64,000 nt of DNA from Nonlabens sp. MB-3u-79 (GTDB lineage Bacteria; Bacteroidota; Bacteroidia; Flavobacteriales; Flavobacteriaceae). The stretch spans positions 806,001 to 870,000 of the forward strand of contig NZ_CP025116.1 in NCBI RefSeq assembly GCF_002831625.1. The letters are read 5' to 3'. The position numbers and the translations under genes are program-made. The notes beneath the pieces were generated by a model. That model worked only from the letters and a program-made list of their open reading frames with translations, was not told the DNA's origin and did no database searches. Shown one piece after another: positions 60,138-64,000 of the stretch; position 1 is the stretch's first letter; each line of letters opens with the position of its first letter.

Positions 60138-60707
60138 TTATTCCTTCCACCTCAGAGTTTCCATCATTTTAACCATATCACCTTTTACATAGTCTACCGC
60201 TGGTAGAATGGAATCGTAATTAGGTTGTGTGTAAAAATATAAGGAAGCGGTAAGAAAATGTTTGGTACTGTCCGTTACATAAAATTGAGCGTTAGAAGCC
60301 GCATCACCTTCTATTTCATACATCATCCCATAGGTCTTGTTAAGTTTGTTAACAAAGGGAAAATCTGCAATAACATCTGCTTTTTGATTGTGCTCATAGG
60401 ATAGTTTTTGTCCGTCGATGAGCAATTGTCTGAGGTTGTTTTGTACAGGTCTATAATTGAGATATACCGTTGCATCCATATCAGGATATTCAATCTTCAT
60501 AGAACAATCGCTTTTAGACAGTACTCGTGCTAATTCATTTACTTCAAAAGAAAAGGGACAATTCATATCATCTGAATTCACATAATTCCCTTTTGGAAAA
60601 TCAAGTGCCAACTGGCCGCTAGGCTTGGGCAATACTTTTTTATCATTACAACTGGAAATCCCAATGAATAGTAACAATACAAATAGAATTCTTAAGCTAG
60701 TGTACAT
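60138..60707 (-). CDS. gldD: Gliding motility lipoprotein GldD
   Basis: A 189-residue GldD, an essential part of the Bacteroidetes gliding machinery at the cell envelope. The signal peptide ends at Cys20 (FIGISSC). The conserved CPFSFEVNELARV, YPDMDATVYLNYRPV, NKTYGMMYEIEGDAASNAQFYVTDS and HFLTASLYFY segments match the family. It overlaps the gldE gene by 16 bp, the usual gldE-gldD arrangement. Confidence 0.93.
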   Translation of the reverse strand: MYTSLRILFVLLLFIGISSCNDKKVLPKPSGQLALDFPKGNYVNSDDMNCPFSFEVNELARVLSKSDCSMKIEYPDMDATVYLNYRPVQNNLRQLLIDGQKLSYEHNQKADVIADFPFVNKLNKTYGMMYEIEGDAASNAQFYVTDSTKHFLTASLYFYTQPNYDSILPAVDYVKGDMVKMMETLRWKE

Positions 60708-62029
60708 TTTATTTGTTTAATGCGTTTTTTATCCATGACTTCTACTAAAAAGGTCATGTTGTGAAAAGGTACTTGATCTAATTTTCTAGGAAAGTGACCG
60801 GTTTGCTCTAGTAAAAATCCTGCAAGGGTCTCCGATTCTCCTTTACCATTCTCAAATACTGCGATATCTTCTTCCTCTAAATCTAAAACTCTGTAGAAAT
60901 CTTTTAATTGCGTTTTACCTTCAAAAACGTAATTCTTATCGTCCAGCTTTGAGTAAATCAGATCTTCCTCATCAAACTCATCACTGATATCTCCAACAAT
61001 CTCTTCTATAATATCTTCTAATGAAATAAGACCGCTTGTGCCTCCATATTCATCCACCACTATAGCGATGTGCTTTTTCTTCTCTTGAAATTCTTGTAAA
61101 AGATCATCTAACTTTTTATTTTCTGGAACGAAGTAGGCTTCTCTAAGCAACTTTCTCCATTCATAATTTTTACGATCTATATAAGGCAGCAGGTCTTTTA
61201 CATACAAGACTCCAGTAATCTGATCTATGCTTTCCTTATAACAAGGTATGCGCGAGTAACCATGCTCAATAACTTGAGGTATGATGTCTTTAAAAGGCAG
61301 GCTTTCATCTAGAGCAAACACATCGGTACGATTGCGCATCACGTTTTTTGTATGCGTATTACCAAAGCTTACAATCCCCTGAAGCAATTGTTGTTCTTCA
61401 TCTGTAGTATCGTTCCCGTCAGTAAGTTCTAATGCCTGTGATAGTTGAGAAACTGTTATATTAGACTTCTTACCTCCTAAACGGTCTTGTATTTGTAAAG
61501 TAACATAACGCATTGGTAAGCTGATAAAACTAAATATTTTGTCGAGCACATTAAGAGGTATCGCCATAAAACTGGCAAATCCCTTTGGGTTGCGGTTAGC
61601 GTAAACCTTTGGGAAAATCTCGCCAAAAAGTAAAATCAAAAAGGTCACCACTACAACTTCAATAACAAACCTTATATCCAAATCAAACTGAAAGCCAAAG
61701 TCGATGGCAATAGGTTTCACATTTTCCAACCAAGTATCGCTGAGGATTCCAAATATCAATACTGAGGTGATGTTAATCGCGTTATTTGCAATTAATATAG
61801 TTGCCAGGAGTTTTTTAGGCCTGTCAAGGAGTTTATTGATAATCCTACGTCTAGGAAAGTCTTCGCTTTCATCATCTAATTCTGTGTTAGAAAGACTAAA
61901 AAAAGCCACTTCAGCGCCGCTTATCAGGGCGCTACAAATAAGTAGTAAAATAAAAACTATTAAATACATCAATTGATCTCCGCTGGAAATCATTGAAACG
62001 CTAAGAAAATGCGGTGAGTCAATATCCAA
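60692..62029 (-). CDS. gldE: Gliding motility-associated protein GldE (CNNM/CBS)
   Basis: A 445-residue protein of the CorC/HlyC-type family. Three to four membrane helices (about 20-180) form a CNNM/DUF21 domain, with LISGAEVAFFSLSNTELDD near the first. A pair of CBS domains follows (about 205-345, with GYSRIPCYKESIDQITGVLYVKDLL and HIAIVVDEYGGTSGLISLEDIIEEIVGDI). A CorC_HlyC domain ends the protein (about 360-440). GldE supports GldD in gliding. Gene order ssb-gldE-gldD is typical. Confidence 0.9.
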   Translation of the reverse strand: MDIDSPHFLSVSMISSGDQLMYLIVFILLLICSALISGAEVAFFSLSNTELDDESEDFPRRRIINKLLDRPKKLLATILIANNAINITSVLIFGILSDTWLENVKPIAIDFGFQFDLDIRFVIEVVVVTFLILLFGEIFPKVYANRNPKGFASFMAIPLNVLDKIFSFISLPMRYVTLQIQDRLGGKKSNITVSQLSQALELTDGNDTTDEEQQLLQGIVSFGNTHTKNVMRNRTDVFALDESLPFKDIIPQVIEHGYSRIPCYKESIDQITGVLYVKDLLPYIDRKNYEWRKLLREAYFVPENKKLDDLLQEFQEKKKHIAIVVDEYGGTSGLISLEDIIEEIVGDISDEFDEEDLIYSKLDDKNYVFEGKTQLKDFYRVLDLEEEDIAVFENGKGESETLAGFLLEQTGHFPRKLDQVPFHNMTFLVEVMDKKRIKQIKCTLA

Positions 62030-62054
62030 TTAGTGCGAATTAATTCTTTTTAAG

Positions 62055-62561
62055 TTAAAATGGTAAATCATCGTCTTCATTTACACTACTGCTCTCCGGT
62101 TGTGGCTCGCTGTAAGAATTTGTCGGTGTTTCTTTTTTCTCTGGATCTGTAGATGCTTGTTGAGATTTTTGCGTTTGCTGAGCAGGAGCAGTTTGTTGAG
62201 GTCCACTAGGTGTCGAGGCTTCGTTTTTAGGAGTTAAAAAGGTAAACTCTTGCACTTGGATTTCTGTTGTGTAACGTTGCTGCCCATCTTCTCCAGTCCA
62301 CTGTCTGTTTTTAATACGCCCTTCTATATATACTTTATCTCCTTTTTTTAAATACTTTTCACAAACTTCAGCAGCTTTGTTTCTCACGACACAATTATGC
62401 CATTCTGTATTAGAAACGCGTTCTCCTGTGCTGCGATTTACATATTCTTCGTTAGTAGCAAGAGGAAACCTCCCTATGCAATTACCCCCTTCAAAATATT
62501 TCATCTTTACTTCATCTCCTGTGTGACCTATTAGAATCACTTTATTAACGGTACCTGCCAT
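62055..62561 (-). CDS. ssb: Single-stranded DNA-binding protein
   Basis: A 168-residue SSB. The OB fold spans about residues 1-110 (NKVILIGHTGDEVKMKYFEGG, VSNTEWHNCVVRNKAAEVCEKYLKKGD, YIEGRIKNRQW). A Gln/Ser/Thr/Pro-rich linker (about 112-160) leads to the acidic tip DDDLPF that recruits repair proteins. It protects single-stranded DNA in replication and repair. It lies between mutY and gldE, all on the minus strand. Confidence 0.95.
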   Translation of the reverse strand: MAGTVNKVILIGHTGDEVKMKYFEGGNCIGRFPLATNEEYVNRSTGERVSNTEWHNCVVRNKAAEVCEKYLKKGDKVYIEGRIKNRQWTGEDGQQRYTTEIQVQEFTFLTPKNEASTPSGPQQTAPAQQTQKSQQASTDPEKKETPTNSYSEPQPESSSVNEDDDLPF

Positions 62562-62680
62562 AATGAGTTTGTATTGAATTTATAAAAATAATCTTTTGTA
62601 TGGTGTTTAAAAAAGTCGTCAAAGATATGAAAAACGCCTACATCGCTAGATCGTTAGCTGCTCTAATTTACAAAATACTT

Positions 62681-63724
62681 TTAGTTTTTTTGCCAGAATT
62701 CTTTCATAAATCTATCCATTAAGACATGAACCGGCTTTTCAAATGCTTCTTCAACAAGAACCGCAGTTTCTAGTTCTTCTTCCACCTTTACGATCCAGAA
62801 ATAAGCGTGAATCTTTCTATGAGATAATTTATGGATAATGGGCTGTTGGTTGTATACGCTTTCGCGAAAGCGAGACTTCCCTACAACACCTTTAAACACA
62901 TCATGTTCTGTAACCTCATTTGATAACAGAGCCCCATTTGCCTCAATATAAGGGAACTCAAATAATCCTGCCCAAATACTACTGTTATCGCGCTGGTTCA
63001 TAATTGTTTTTCCCGAAGGAGTTTGTACCACCACGTAATGATGAAAAAGACTTTTGACTTTGGCTTTCTTCAATTTTACAGGCAACTCTCCTATTCTATC
63101 TTCTTGAAAAGCCACACATTCCTTTTTAAATGGACAAGTACTGCAATCTGGATTTTTGGGAGTGCATTGAAGTGCCCCAAACTCCATAATCGCTTGATTA
63201 TGTGTTGCAGGATCTTTTTGATTGATTAATTTAATGGCAAGTTCCTTGAACTCTTTTACCCCAGCAGGAACATTTATAGGTATAGAAATCCCATACAGAC
63301 GGGATAACACTCTATAAACATTACCGTCCACTACAGGAACCACTTCTTTAAAGGCAAAACTAGCAATTGCTGCTGCTGTATAATCTCCAACCCCTTTAAG
63401 TCGTAATAAATCCTTATAATTGTCTGGAAACTTAAGGTCGTCCTCCACTATTTGTAGAGCAGCTGCTTGTAAGTTTCTAGCCCTGGAATAATAGCCCAAT
63501 CCTTGCCATAACTTCAGTACTTCATCTTGGGGCGCAGCAGCGAGTTTCTCTACTGTTGGGTAGGTTTTAACAAAAATTTGATAGTAAGGTAGGCCTTGCT
63601 GAACCCTTGTTTGCTGCAAAATCACCTCACTTAACCATATAAAGTAAGGATTTTCTGTTTCTCTCCAAGGAAGTGTTCTTTTGTTAACCACATACCAATC
63701 AATAAGTTGCACGGAAAAGTTCAT
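62681..63724 (-). CDS. mutY: A/G-specific adenine glycosylase
   Basis: A 347-residue MutY that removes adenine paired with 8-oxoguanine. The helix-hairpin-helix with catalytic Asp is in LKGVGDYTAAAIASFAF and VPVVDGNVYRVLSRLYGI (about 112-147). The [4Fe-4S] motif C-x6-C-x2-C-x5-C is in CTPKNPDCSTCPFKKEC (about 187-203). The C-terminal NUDIX-like domain (about 225-345) recognises the oxidised base. The palindrome encodes RFRES at 285-289 inside that domain, in KSRFRESVYNQ. It is divergent from the HU gene. Confidence 0.94.
   Translation of the reverse strand: MNFSVQLIDWYVVNKRTLPWRETENPYFIWLSEVILQQTRVQQGLPYYQIFVKTYPTVEKLAAAPQDEVLKLWQGLGYYSRARNLQAAALQIVEDDLKFPDNYKDLLRLKGVGDYTAAAIASFAFKEVVPVVDGNVYRVLSRLYGISIPINVPAGVKEFKELAIKLINQKDPATHNQAIMEFGALQCTPKNPDCSTCPFKKECVAFQEDRIGELPVKLKKAKVKSLFHHYVVVQTPSGKTIMNQRDNSSIWAGLFEFPYIEANGALLSNEVTEHDVFKGVVGKSRFRESVYNQQPIIHKLSHRKIHAYFWIVKVEEELETAVLVEEAFEKPVHVLMDRFMKEFWQKN
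62857..62872. repeat. Palindromic element, copy 14 (inside mutY)
   Basis: Perfect 16-bp palindrome, RFRES frame, in a loop of the NUDIX-like domain. Confidence 0.9.
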
Positions 63725-63783
63725 AAAATGAGTTCAATTTCAGGTTGCAATATATATCTTCTTAAATTTTAATTGGTTAAGGA

Positions 63784-63813
63784 TTTCATATCTAGTTTTT
63801 TAGGGTATATTTG
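63784..63813 (+). promoter_or_regulatory. Promoter of the HU gene
   Basis: TATATTTG at 63806-63813 preceded, after 18 bp, by TTTC at 63784-63787 (one change from TTTG). The predicted leader is about 35 nt before the ATG at 63854. Confidence 0.6.
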
Positions 63814-63853
63814 CACGCTATTTAAATTTAACCCTAATTAAATTAAATCTAAA

Positions 63854-64000
63854 ATGACTAAAGCAGATATCGTATCTAAAATTTCAGACAAGCTGGGAAT
63901 GGAGAAGACTGATGTGCAGGCTACTGTTGAATCTTTCATGAATGAAGTGAAAGACTCTCTTGAAACTGGAGAAAACGTATATTTACGTGGTTTCGGTAGC
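63854..64000 (+). CDS. HU/IHF-family DNA-binding protein, cut by the window end
   Basis: The first 49 codons are visible: MTKADIVSKISDKLGMEKTD, then a second helix and the start of the beta arm, NVYLRGFGS. The start agrees with the promoter box and the family's N-terminus. HU-type proteins bend and compact DNA. The gene is divergent from mutY, an arrangement often kept in Flavobacteria together with ssb-gldE-gldD. The rest lies outside. Confidence 0.9.
   Translation, partial: MTKADIVSKISDKLGMEKTDVQATVESFMNEVKDSLETGENVYLRGFGS

Overview
The window is an AT-rich chromosomal segment of a gliding, aerobic member of the Flavobacteriaceae. The evidence is gldD/gldE, a PorP/SprF protein, a type IX secretion (T9SS) C-terminal domain remnant, DUF4301, DUF3098, DUF4199 and DUF4230 proteins, Bacteroidetes-type promoters (TTTG, about 19 bp, TAnnTTTG), an L21 with a C-terminal extension and very little Shine-Dalgarno signal. 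A marine genus such as Nonlabens or Dokdonia is a guess from overall character only. I found no rRNA, tRNA, CRISPR array, prophage or intact transposase. Most of the window is ordinary housekeeping sequence; the unusual content is repeats and small rearrangements.

Layout. 1-7.3 kb: truncated SGNH hydrolase, a holin-like membrane protein, tig, clpP, clpX, and a large Ig-like lipoprotein. 7.2-16.7 kb: nitrilase-type amidase and Xaa-Pro peptidase (minus strand), then a VPS10/BNR exoprotein, a cyclase-family lipoprotein, DUF4230, MmcQ/YjbR and a membrane MutS-like ATPase. 16.7-22.6 kb: an rRNA/tRNA methyltransferase, a T9SS domain remnant next to PorP/SprF, a double-Nfu protein, a dodecin pseudogene, and a tandem duplication of a secreted-protein gene plus the 3' third of tsaB. 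22.6-29.6 kb: a one-direction operon for a tripartite MacAB/TolC-like exporter (ATPase, two permeases, adaptor, TolC, second adaptor) that runs into tsaB. 29.8-35 kb: the tail of a cytochrome oxidase operon (heme O synthase, two subunit III proteins, subunit IV, a cysteine-less SCO-like protein, SCO1, CtaM-like DUF420, and a small CxxC protein). 35.2-38.8 kb: a leuS carrying an in-frame DUF559 nuclease domain. 39-46 kb: ftsX, DUF3098, uppP, DinB-like, and a pair of M16 peptidases. 46-51.5 kb: DUF4199, rplU-rpmA, small lipoproteins, ahcY, PPTase and pcrB. 51.5-55 kb: a tightly overlapped cluster (thiamine-binding-like, PnuC, NadR-like kinase, DUF4301, ArfB-like). 55-64 kb: asparaginase, xth, rsmI, an EamA transporter, and the gldD-gldE-ssb-mutY block divergent from an HU gene.

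The most notable signal is a 16-bp perfect palindrome (core CGCTTTCGCGAAAGCG). It occurs 14 times, counting near-perfect and one degenerate copy, and ten copies lie inside genes or gene remnants. In the nine intact genes it is always read in one of two frames, giving RFRES or AFAKA, and never in the third. In two unrelated secreted proteins it encodes exactly residues 15-19 of the signal peptide and appears to supply the signal peptidase site. The second notable signal is a nuclease cassette flanked by REP-like repeats and spliced in frame into leucyl-tRNA synthetase. The third is a set of decay events (dodecin, the T9SS domain, the tsaB fragment, a frameshifted paralogue) concentrated between 17.4 and 21.9 kb.
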